Assembly: GCA_947172415.1 (NCBI GenBank)
Contig: OX359189.1
Location: forward strand, 8,136,501 to 8,200,500
From: Chondrosia reniformis
Lineage: Eukaryota; Porifera; Demospongiae; Chondrillida; Chondrillidae
Reading direction: 5' to 3'
Length of the DNA stretch: 64,000 nucleotides
The translations under genes and the position numbers were made by a program. This document shows positions 23,821 through 33,662 of this stretch, piece by piece; within the stretch, counting starts at the first letter, position 1; each line of letters begins with the position of its first letter. The notes below the pieces were generated by a model that was given only the letters and a program-made list of their open reading frames with translations, had not been told where the DNA came from and did no database searches.

Positions 23821-24004
23821 CTAAATATTATACGGAAATTGTTAAATCAACTAGTGTATATAAAAATGTGTGATGTATTTTTCAACTGTTGTATCAATAT
23901 ATTAAACATACTCTGTGTTATGTGTGTACTCGTATATGCTCATATCAGATATGTGGTCTTGTGAGGGACATGTACTTGTATGAACTGTTATATGATCATC
24001 TCAG

Positions 24005-25508
24005 ATATGTGGTCTTGTGAGGGACTCCTAATATGTCAGAGAGGTGACCGATAGTCAGATCAATGCTGCTATTAGTGGAGCTCTTGACAGGCTGCACTAT
24101 GAGAAGAACCCTTGTGTGAGGTACGACAGTAGCAGGAAGTTGTGGATCTACCTCCACAGAGCCAGAACAGAGGAAGACTTTGGTAAGAGGAGCAAATTGA
24201 TCATCTCATAGTACCTATACAGAGCTACTGATAGGCCTAGTTATGTAGTATAGGGTTTTAATAATTTTTACAGTGACGCAATATACTGTACCTACCTGTT
24301 TGATGATGTAATTCGCATAATTGAATAATGACTGTTAGCTTTAATTTTCTTGGCTGTTTGTGGGTGTATCTGCATACTATATATGTATAATGTGATTGCT
24401 TTAATTGTGACCATATATGGAAATTATACACTTATGTCACCTAGTCCAATCAAATAGGTTTAAAAGACAAAATGCATAGCCTTGCTTTAGTTTGTATATT
24501 TGACACATTCCATTTATCTAATTAGAGTAGGTCCATACACTCAGATATACATACATCTGGATTCCCTATAATAAGTCATTGTTCCAACACTCCTAGAGAA
24601 CATTCATGTAGCAATTGAAGAAGCCAATCGCTATAGAAAGAAACTAATGTCCAAACCAGTCAAAATGGTAGGAACATGTATACACACACTAATTTAATTA
24701 GAAAGTCATAATTATGTTTCATATATTACCAAATGGCTATCAGACCTGTTGGGAATGTTATATTATCAGTATAGTGAGCTTTGATCTCATATCCTTCCAC
24801 AACCATGCCCTTACTTGTGTGTGAGACAGTTAACAAGAGAGTTCAAAGAAATGCAATAACACCTGTACTATATAATCCTGCTTATATAAGTGCACACCCA
24901 TTTTATACTGTATATATGCATGATTATTGTATTAGTATAATTTAGTTTATTACTAAGTGTTACATACTTATTTAGACTGCTAAAGGACATTTTGTGATAT
25001 ACTGTCTCCATTTTAGAGGATATTCCTGCCGTCAGGAGAGGAGGTGGAGTCAGATGCAGCCAATGACGATGACAGCCCACCAACCATTCCCTCTCCGGTG
25101 CTTATCCAAAGCCAGGAGAAGCTAAAGACAAGAGAACAGAAGAAGACAAAGAAAACTGCACCCAAAGCAGATTCTTCTCGAGTTCAACCTCAGTCCTGTA
25201 TTAGAAAGCCCCCTAGCTTTACGAAAAGAGAATATGCTTTAGCATTTTCTGTGAGTAGTGATGAGGAAGACATTTTAACTGGCAAGCCTTTCCCTAAGAA
25301 ACAAGCTCCTCCCACTACCAACTCATCCAGCAGCTCTGGATCTGATTCTGAGGGCGAAGATGTAGATGAGGAGATCCCTATCATTACGTCCTCAGTACCC
25401 AGTGCAGGTCCATTCATGTTGATGGATAGTATAGTGGATAAAGGCAACCTTGAGGCATTAGAAAACATTTTTAACAGTGACAGCACCAGTAGTAGTAACA
25501 GTGACTGA
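24005..25508 (+). pseudogene. NFRKB exons 11-13, duplicate copy B (premature stop)
   Basis: Truncated duplicate of the NFRKB 3' end: exons 24005-24182, 24597-24667 and 25017-25508, all with the same lengths and phases as the parent. The first exon has CAG changed to TAA at 24029-24031, so this copy cannot encode the tail if that exon is used. A small tandem duplication precedes it (ATATGTGGTCTTGTGAGGGA occurs at 23948 and 24005). The last exon is open and differs from the parent at only a few residues. Confidence 0.9.
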
Positions 25509-26021
25509 TGTAATGTAGGATATCACTATACTTTAGTATGTATTTGTGTAATTGGAGTGACCATTAATGAAATTGTGATCAGAAAATGTTGTATTTTGTA
25601 TTTCTAGTATAACTGTTGTACACTGCTAGATTCATTGCAGACTGAGTAACAGTGTTATGCAGTATTAGTATCTCCTTTTAAAACGTTTGATACAGTCAAG
25701 TAGTGTATCCATGATTATATCATTATCAATGATCCATTATATGTATAATATAAAGGGAGATATTTTATTTAAGCTACGGTTTAAAATTACATTTGTGACC
25801 CCTTATATCATTTGCTAACATATAACCATGATTATGATTGATATTCAGTAAATTCATGTATATAGGCATTGATATGAAGTAAAAAGGGGTACTTGTTGCG
25901 TTCATAATTGGTTGGTTGGATATGATGTACGTAGGCTTTGATATATATCATATTATAGGCTTTTTGTTCCTGCTGTGTGCATATACGTACTATGTGTATT
26001 TATGTTCCACTTGCTTAATTG
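25509..26021. other. Convergent 3' interval, unit 2
   Basis: 3' flank of the NFRKB copy B exon and of collagen copy 3. It is duplicated sequence (compare 20026 and 29434), with no separate gene. Confidence 0.5.
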
Positions 26022-27215
26022 TTACTTTGTGCACACTGCACATGATAGGATTCTCCGATCTTCATATGGACCACAAGCTAGCTCTGAGTTTGAATAAGGA
26101 CAGCGAACTGTTAGGAACCATGCATGGCCTCCATCTATTGTATTTGTGCTAGTTCCTGGAACAGCTCCCGGATAGGAATCAACACAGATGGTTGAAGTAC
26201 GGTAGTGGTTATGTTTTTCGCTCATCATATAGCCATGGTATTCCCTCTGCCACCCACTGGGGCAGCTGTAATTTCCATGCTGAACAAACATGGCTGATCT
26301 AGTTGGAACATAACACACTGCACAAGGCATGTTTTCACCAACTCTACGACTAGAAGATCGCCATTCCTCATATTCAACTCCCTCCAAGTATCCTACAGAT
26401 GTAGCTCGATATGTAGACCAGTGTCTTGGATTGTCTGGAAGGCACTGGTAATCAGTTGTGCCACCAACATATCGTGAAGGTGATACTGCTGCTCGACCAT
26501 TGTACAGCATCACTGCTTCATGGCCAGATGGACAGTCATTGCGACCCCATCTAATATATGTAGTTCCTGAATTAGTGTCACCTTTCTGACCTTTTGATCC
26601 AGTTAACCCAGTGTATCCACGTGGACCTTGTGATCCAGTTAACCCAGTGTATCCACGTGGACCTCGTGATCCAGTTAACCCAGTGTATCCACGTGGACCT
26701 TGTGGGCCTTGAAGTCCAGGACTACCAGTGTCACCTTGGAGCCCCTGCATTCCTCTTTCTCCCTTCTCCCCTTGATCTCCTTTGGGACCTGGTTTGAGGG
26801 TACATTCAGTTCCAAGGGTAGTGTTAACTTGACAAGAGAGTGCAGCCTTCAACAAGACTTGGACTGTTTGGTTAATCAGCTGATCAAAATTAAATTGTCT
26901 CTGTTCTCTCTGTAATGGTTGGTCTTTGATTTCCCTTTTAATTTGATTTTCTAAGTCCTTATTGATCAAGATATCTGGTAGACTGTTCATGTTCTCATTT
27001 TGCTGTTCTTTCACTACTGCTACCTCTTCTTGTGATGGGCACTGAAGAGAGGAACATTTCTCTAGCTTTCTTTCCAGCTCACTGATTCTCCCTTCCAGGT
27101 GAGTAATCTTAGTAAGGTTGAGCAATGTGGTACAGATGATCAATCCAGTGAGACACAGACAGACTAAAGCAAAGAATCTGTCTTTGTTGTCCATCTTCTT
27201 ATTCTGGTACGGCAA
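26022..27215 (-). CDS. Membrane-anchored short-chain collagen C4-like protein, copy 3
   Basis: Intact 397-residue intronless gene: signal anchor at 14-35, short coiled coil, Gly-X-Y region with the 15-residue module [15 protein letters not shown] repeated three to four times, then the C4-type domain with the complete C-terminus ([45 protein letters not shown]). The furin-type site of copies 1 and 2 reads REQR here. This removes the Lys at P2 but keeps the minimal R-X-X-R. The collagen part has more Pro in Y-like positions (GPRGYTG) than copy 2 (GQKGVRG). Confidence 0.87.
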   Translation of the reverse strand: MPYQNKKMDNKDRFFALVCLCLTGLIICTTLLNLTKITHLEGRISELERKLEKCSSLQCPSQEEVAVVKEQQNENMNSLPDILINKDLENQIKREIKDQPLQREQRQFNFDQLINQTVQVLLKAALSCQVNTTLGTECTLKPGPKGDQGEKGERGMQGLQGDTGSPGLQGPQGPRGYTGLTGSRGPRGYTGLTGSQGPRGYTGLTGSKGQKGDTNSGTTYIRWGRNDCPSGHEAVMLYNGRAAVSPSRYVGGTTDYQCLPDNPRHWSTYRATSVGYLEGVEYEEWRSSSRRVGENMPCAVCYVPTRSAMFVQHGNYSCPSGWQREYHGYMMSEKHNHYRTSTICVDSYPGAVPGTSTNTIDGGHAWFLTVRCPYSNSELACGPYEDRRILSCAVCTK

Positions 27216-27728
27216 ACTACTATATGTAGTGTATATATGTACATAGCTAAATATACAGTGTTATAATAATTGATTAGCTTATCCAGTATCAAGTATAAAG
27301 GTATAAAGTACACATAATTGGATTACCTACAGCCACTTGAATGCTGAATCAGGACAAATGGCATGTCGGTTGCAGTTTAAGTCAATATTAATACTCCAAA
27401 CCTACATGATAAGCTCCCATCAAAGGCATTACCTTACAGTGTATAATCTATGTATATATTACGAGATTAATTGTACAATATACGTATGTGTGTGTAATAG
27501 TCCTAATATTTAATTTTATAACTACAGTGTTAATAGCACATAACGTACATGTGGTCCAACTGAATTTAGTAATATATAACCAGTAATATATTCAGCCAAT
27601 GTATACATGTGGCACATAACAAAAAATACACATTTAAATTAGAGATAAAAATACGTATATATACGTATACATTTGAATTAAGAAAAAATATGCAGCCTAT
27701 AGGCCTATACTATGAGGAGTTCACACTC
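27216..27728. other. Non-coding interval upstream of collagen copy 3
   Basis: Duplicate of 23016-23529; promoter-side sequence of the collagen gene. No gene is seen. Confidence 0.5.
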
Positions 27729-28020
27729 CTAGAGTTCTAATCTTGCTGGATACATTTCATTCATTACCATGGAGTTCCTGCTACCTGTTTCATCACATGA
27801 GGCAGTTGTGGGTTGTGATAAGCCATTTTTCTATATTCACAGGAATGAAGTCATGTAAGACCAAATTACATGCACATGCCGACAAAGCAAAACACATGCA
27901 CATTTTATACTCTTACTTGGTGTGATCTCCTCTTAAGCTTCCTTAACACCACTACTATTATGATCCCAGTTAGAGTCACTATTACCACAGTACCCAGACA
28001 TCCTGCCGTGATTATAACCC
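27729..28020 (-). pseudogene. Orphan Ig-receptor transmembrane and tail exons, unit 2
   Basis: Same two exons as in unit 1: transmembrane exon 27917-28020 and tail exon 27729-27830. Lengths (104 and 102 bp), splice signals and reading frames are preserved and the Ig-domain exons are absent. The unit joint follows about 50 bp upstream, at 28071. Confidence 0.85.
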
Positions 28021-28148
28021 CTAAATATTATACGGAAATTGTTAAATCAACTAGTGTACATAAAAATGTGTGATGTATCTATCACCTGTTGTGTCAATAT
28101 ATTAAACATACTCTGTGTTATGTGTGTACTGTTATATGATCATCTCAG

Positions 28149-29433
28149 ATATGTGGTCTTGTGAGGGACTCCCAGTATGTCAGAGAGGTGACCGATAGTC
28201 AGATCAATGCTGCTATTAGTGGAGCTCTTGACAGGCTGCACTATGAGAAGGACCCTTGTGTGAGGTACGACAGTAGCAGGAAGTTGTGGATCTACCTCCA
28301 CAGAGCTAGAACAGAGGAAGACTTTGGTAAGAGGAGCAAATTGATCATCTCATAGTACCTATACAGAGCTACTGATAGGCCTAGTTATGTAGTATAGGGT
28401 TTGATAATTTTTACAGTGACACAATATACCTACAATATACCTACCTGTTTGATGATGTAATTCGCATAATTGAATAATGACTGCTAGCTTGCCTGTTTGT
28501 GGGTGTATCTGCATACTATGTATGATTGCTTTAATTGTGACCATATATGGAAATTATACACGTATGTCACACTTATGTCACCTAGTCCAATCAAATAGGT
28601 TTAAAAGACAGAATGCATAGCCTTGCTTCAGTTTGTATATTTGACACATTCTATTAATCTAATTAGAGCAAGTCCATACACTTAGATATACATACATCTG
28701 GATACCCCAATCTGTTGCTAATGTTATTGTTCCAACACTCCTAGAGAACATTCATGTAGCAGTTGAAGAAGCTAATCGCTATAGAAAGAAACTGGTGTAC
28801 ATGTCCAAACCAGTCAAAATGGTAGGAACAGCAAAGAGAAGTTCAAAGAAATGCAATAACAGCTGTATAATTCATATTTAGTTCATACTAAGTGTTACAT
28901 ACTTATTAAGAACATTTTGTGATATAGTGTCTCCATTTTAGAGGATATTCCTGCCATCAGGAGAGGAGGTGGAGTCAGATGCAGCCAATGACGATGACAG
29001 CCCACCAACCCTTCCCTCTCCGGTGCTTATCCAAAGCCAAGAGAAGCTAAAGACAAGAGAACAGAAGAAGACAAAGAAAACTGCACCCAAAGCAGATTCT
29101 TCTCGAGTTCAACCTCAATCCTGTATTAGAAAGCCCCCTAGCTTTACGAAAAGAGAATATGCTTTAGCATTTTCCGTGAGTAGTGATGAGGAAGACATTT
29201 TAACTGGCAAGCCTTTCCCTAAGAAACAAGCTCCTCCCACTACCAACTCATCCAGCAGCTCTGGATCTGATTCTGAGGGCGAAGATGTAGATGAGGAGAT
29301 CCCTATCATTACCTCCTCAGTACCCAGTACAGGTCCATTCATGTTGATGGATAGTATAGTGGATAAAGGCAACCTTGAGGCATTAGAAAACATTTTTAAC
29401 AGTGACAGCACCAGTAGTAGTAACAGTGACTGA
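28149..29433 (+). pseudogene. NFRKB exons 11-13, duplicate copy C (all frames open)
   Basis: Exons 28149-28326, 28745-28821 and 28942-29433. The first is open and differs from the parent by Val to Ile in NAAISGALDRL. The second carries a 6-bp in-frame insertion (KKLVYMSKPVKM against KKLMSKPVKM). The last keeps all 163 codons. No upstream NFRKB exons are present. Because splice signals and phases are intact, it could serve as an alternative 3' end of the NFRKB transcript by long-range splicing from exon 10; otherwise it is a truncated pseudogene. The sequence alone cannot say which. Confidence 0.85.
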
Positions 29434-29946
29434 TGTAATGTGGGATATCACTATATTTTAGTATGTATTTGTGTAATTGGAGTGACCATTAATGAAATTG
29501 TGATCAGAAAATGTTCCATTTTAATTTTTAATATAACTGTTGTATATACACTGTTAGATTCATTGCAGACTGAGTAACAGTGTTATGCAGTAGTAGTATC
29601 TTCTTTAAAAACTTTTGATACAGTCAAGTAGTCAAGTAGTGTATCCATGATTTCATCATTATCAATGATCCATTATATATATAAAGGAAGATATTTTATT
29701 TAAGCTATATACGGTTTAAAATTACATTTGCTACCCCTTGTATCAATTGCTAACATATAACCATGATTATGATTGATATTCAGGAAATTCATGTAGGTTT
29801 TGATATGAAGTACGTAATAAGGGGTACTTGTTGCGTTCATAATTGGTTGCAATTGGTTGGATATGATGTGGGTTTTGATATGTATCATATCATAGGCTTT
29901 TTGTTCCTGCTGTGTGCATATTCGTATTTATGTTCCATTTGTATTG
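29434..29946. other. Convergent 3' interval, unit 3
   Basis: Duplicate of the interval at 20026 and 25509; 3' flanks of NFRKB copy C and collagen copy 4 only. Confidence 0.5.
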
Positions 29947-31152
29947 TTACTTTGTGCAAACTGCACATGATAGGATTCTCCGATCTTCATATGGACCACA
30001 AGCTAGCTCTGAGTTTGAATAAGGACAGCGAACTGTTAGGAAGTATGCATGGCCTCCATGGATTGCATTTGTGCTAGTTCCTGGAACAGCTTGCGGGTAG
30101 GAATCAACACAGATGGTTGAAGTACGGCGGAAGTGAAGGTATTCGCTCATCACATAGCCATGGTATTCCCTATTCCACCCACTGGGACAGCTGTAACTTC
30201 CCTGCTGAACAAACAAGGCTGATCTAGTCGGAACATAACACACTGCACAAGGCATGTTTTCACCAAGTCTACGCCTGGAAGATCGCCATTCCTCATATTC
30301 AACTCCCTCCAAGTATCCTACAGATGTAGCTTGATATGTAGACCAGTGGCTTGGATTGTCTGGAAGGCACAGATAGTCACTTGTGCCACCTCTATATCGG
30401 GCAGGTGATCCTGCTGCTCTACCATTGTACAGCTTCACTACTCCAGATGGACAGTCAGTGCGACCCCATCTAATATAAGTGGTTCCTGAATTAGTGTCAC
30501 CTTTCTGACCTTTTGATCCAGTTAAGCCAGTGTATCCAGGTACACCTTTCTGACCTTTTGGCCCTGTTAACCCAGTGTATCCACGTACACCTTTCTGACC
30601 CTTTGATCCAGTTAACCCATTATATCCACGTACACCTTGTGGACCTTGAAGTCCAGTACTACCAGTATCACCTTTGAGCCCCTTCATTCCTGTTTCTCCC
30701 TTCTCCCCTTGATCTCCTTTGGGACCTGGTTTGAGGGTACATTCAGTTCCAAGGGTAGTGTTAACTTGACAAGAGAGTGCAGTCTTCAACAAGACTTGAA
30801 CTGTTTCGTTAATCAGCTGATCAAAATCAAATTGTCTCTGTTCTCTCTGTAATGGTTGGTCTTTGAAATCCCTTTTAATTCGATTTTCTAAGTCCTTATT
30901 GATCAAGATATCTGGTAGACTGTTCATGTTCTCATTTTGCTGTTCTTTCACTACTGCTACCTCTTCTTGTGAGGGACACTGAAGAGAGGAACATTTCTCT
31001 AGCTTTCTTTCCAGCTCACTGATTCTCCCTTCCAGGTGAGTAATCTTAGTAAGGCTGATCAAGGTGGTACAGATGATCAATCCAGTGAGACACAGACAGA
31101 CTAAAGCAAAGAATCTGTCCTTGTTGTCCATCTTCTTAATCTGGTACGCCAA
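29947..31152 (-). CDS. Membrane-anchored short-chain collagen C4-like protein, copy 4
   Basis: Intact 401-residue intronless gene with the family plan: signal anchor, Leu/Glu coiled coil, REQR at the cleavage position (as in copy 3), NETV and NTTL sequons, Gly-X-Y repeats with three GQKG-type modules ([16 protein letters not shown]) and the C4-type domain ending ILSCAVCTK. The second residue is Ala (MAYQIKKMDN) where the others have Pro. It is the unit next to the complete Ig receptor, so it may be the ancestral position. Confidence 0.87.
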   Translation of the reverse strand: MAYQIKKMDNKDRFFALVCLCLTGLIICTTLISLTKITHLEGRISELERKLEKCSSLQCPSQEEVAVVKEQQNENMNSLPDILINKDLENRIKRDFKDQPLQREQRQFDFDQLINETVQVLLKTALSCQVNTTLGTECTLKPGPKGDQGEKGETGMKGLKGDTGSTGLQGPQGVRGYNGLTGSKGQKGVRGYTGLTGPKGQKGVPGYTGLTGSKGQKGDTNSGTTYIRWGRTDCPSGVVKLYNGRAAGSPARYRGGTSDYLCLPDNPSHWSTYQATSVGYLEGVEYEEWRSSRRRLGENMPCAVCYVPTRSALFVQQGSYSCPSGWNREYHGYVMSEYLHFRRTSTICVDSYPQAVPGTSTNAIHGGHAYFLTVRCPYSNSELACGPYEDRRILSCAVCTK

Positions 31153-31537
31153 CTACTATTAGTGTATGTACATAATTAATTATACAGTTTTTATGATTGA
31201 TTAACTTATCAAGTACAAACCACATAATTGGATTGGTCTACAGCTTAAGTCATTCTCTCTGGATCCCATCAATGTGAAAGGTATTACTGTGCATATATAA
31301 TCTATGTTTTTATGATATTGTAATGGGATTCTTACACCTACATGCATGAGGTCCACAACCAACTGAATTAATAATTTATAAACAGTATATTCAACCAATG
31401 TATACATGTTGTATAAAAATATTACACTTAAATTAGATGGAGATAAAAACACATATATACACATTTGAATTTATATAGATGAAAATATATACAGCCTATA
31501 TATACACCTAGCTATAGACTATGAGGAGTTCACACTC
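31153..31537. other. Interval between collagen copy 4 and IgR1
   Basis: Collagen promoter side and IgR1 3' flank. Compared with the duplicated units, this original copy lacks about 100 bp and is more diverged. No gene is seen. Confidence 0.5.
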
Positions 31538-33047
31538 CTAGAGTTCAAATTTTGCTGGATATCTTTCATTCATTACCATGGAGTTCCTGCTACCTGTGTC
31601 ATCATTTGAGGCAGTTGTGGGTTGTGGTAAGCCATTTTTCTATACGTATTCACAGGAATGAAGTCATGTAAGACCAAATTACATACACATGCTGACAAAG
31701 CAAAACACATGCACATTTTATACTCTTACTTGATGTGATCTCCTCTTAAGCTTCCTTAACACCACTACTATTATAATCCCAACTAGAGTCACTATTACCA
31801 CAGTACCCAGACATCCTGCCATGATAATAATCCCTAAGTATTATAACATTTGAATTCATAATGGAAATTGTTATATTGTTATATCAACATAAAAATGTAA
31901 TAATCTGTTAGATATATTAGAAGTGCTACTTACAGGTTGGCATATCTGGTTCATAAGTAGAGGTAAACTTCTCCATCACTAAAAATGAACAATCAGCAGT
32001 TCATGATCATTAAATATATACATTATGTAATATATATGTTACATGTAGTCTATAATAATAATAATAATAATAACATCATCTTGCAATTGTATATGTATAT
32101 TTAACTAGATCACTTTTCGTGTATAACTATTTAATGTTTGTGTTTTCCTGTATTATTTCATCTAGTATTTTATTGTACATGGACACTTAGACCTTCTTTA
32201 TTGTGATTATTATTATTATATTATGGAAAAAGGATGATGATTGGTGGTAATTAGGTCATGAATGAAGCAACAGGATTAAGAATAATATTGTAAAAAATAA
32301 TACATATGTATATGTATATACATTAGACTTACCAATAGCCTGAACCATATGAGACTTAACTTTAGTATGACCCATTCCTGTGACAAAGTATAGTTCTGAA
32401 TCCTGTAGAAGTCTAATTTCAAATGTTGCTGTCGAATTAGAGAGTCTCCACCTTCTTGTCTCCTCTTTGCCATTCAAAAACATGGACATTTGAGAGAGTT
32501 GATATTCTCCTTCATTGAACACAGATACCTTGAGCTCTTGAGTCACATTATAAGGAACGTTCAACTTATGTGGTAATCCGAGATAGTAATCCTCTGCAGT
32601 ATAGAAAGGAAGTATAAATATATAGGCAATAACACAACTGATACATGAATTATGAATACCCATAAGGAAGTTGCTGAACAATAAATATTATTTAGACCAA
32701 TTTGAAAGCTTACATACTCACTCACTTTCTAAGAGAAACCACTTCGAAAGCAACACTTCGCCACCCACGATAGTACGACAGATGTAACCTCCCAAAGTGG
32801 AATTATTCAGTAGAATTCTGAGTGTACCAGTGGAACGCAATTGTAGGTTTGGTGTCTGTACAATGGGATGATAGTCTTTCTCACAAGGATGCGCCTTGTA
32901 AACCCATTCCGCCGTTCCGTTAGTCTGTGCTTCTGAGCAAGACAGGTGGATAATGTCATTGTCCAGTTCTTTGACGGGTTCAGCTCTGACAAATAAACAG
33001 AGCAACAGAACTGGAGATAACAATGTTGATAATAGTGTTTTCTGCAT
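31538..33047 (-). CDS. IgR1: two-domain Ig-like type I receptor
   Basis: Exons 32726-33047, 32333-32593, 31934-31978, 31730-31833 and 31538-31639; all joins keep phase, giving 277 residues. Signal peptide MQKTLLSTLLSPVLLLCLFV. Ig domain 1 has Cys in IHLSCSEA and the closing GGYICRT. A second Ig-like domain starts DYYLGLP. A 15-residue stalk follows, then a transmembrane helix (IIIMAGCLGTVVIVTLVG) with a basic stop-transfer and a 42-residue tail (RKLKRRSHQ ... ERYPAKFEL) without ITIM or ITAM. I chose the second in-frame ATG (33047) because it starts the signal peptide. A TATA-like box (TATATAAG, minus strand) lies at 33113-33120. Probably a cell-surface recognition receptor; its ligand is unknown. 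The last two exons are duplicated at 23.6 and 27.9 kb. Confidence 0.85.
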
Positions 33048-33662
33048 TCTGCCGAATTGATGGACTGTATCTAAACTGTCTAAACTGTCTAGCAACCGTT
33101 GTTGAAGTCATACTTATATATTTTTGGAAGGCCGTTCTGTCTCCTAGATGATCTTATACGATGCTCCATGACACATATCCTGCACATTCACACGTGATAT
33201 GTCACACCACCCATTTTACACTCAGCAACCCAGGCTATGATGTAAACTTCTACTTACTTATAAATTAGACTTTATCACCTTTGTACTTGATAATATAGGT
33301 ACTTACCAGGGGAAAGTACCCTGAGGACATTTCTGAATCATTGCAAGCTTCCGTTTAATACATTCAGAATGTGTGCAGAATCATCTGACTTGGTTAATAA
33401 CTATATGCCTGGTAGAGTTGCATCATACCGTGATACATATCTTTCATTATAAGCCTCCCTTTGATGTTAACCAAGTCTATAGGAATTACTGTTGTTATTC
33501 ATGCATGATAAAATTATATAGGCAAGACTAGTATGTATATAGTAATAACACTAGTTAAAAATTCATTTGTATGGCACAAACACAAAGTCCCAGTGAGTTT
33601 AAAAGATATACATATAATATCATAATAAGTTATGTTTCTTGATTAAAGAGGTATGTGTGTGG
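33048..33662. promoter_or_regulatory. Upstream region of IgR1
   Basis: Contains a TATA-like box at 33113-33120 and a CACGTG E-box at 33191-33196. The sequence nearest the gene (CTAGCAACCGTTGTTGAAGT) resembles that upstream of IgR2 (CTAACTGTTGAAGTCGTATA), which suggests a shared ancestral promoter. No gene is seen. Confidence 0.5.

Larger units (their letters stand above)
18650..31880. repeat. Tandem triplication: NFRKB 3' exons, collagen-C4 gene, Ig-receptor 3' exons
   Basis: Three direct units start at 18650, 23871 and 28071 with the same sequence (TGATGTAT ... CAATATATTAAACATACTCT). The two internal joints are the same: an Ig-receptor intron (CTAGTGTAYATAAAAATGTG) runs directly into NFRKB intron 10. 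Units two and three begin exactly 4200 bp apart. Unit one is about 1 kb longer because it has two collagen genes. Only the last unit continues into the complete Ig receptor, and only the first is attached to the complete NFRKB gene. The copies are nearly identical, so the event is recent. Confidence 0.92.

Noticed and set aside
33300..33330. Shared AAAGTACCCT phrase near 33310, 36070 and 55205
   Set aside because: Too short and too variable in its flanks to support a repeat family or regulatory element by eye.
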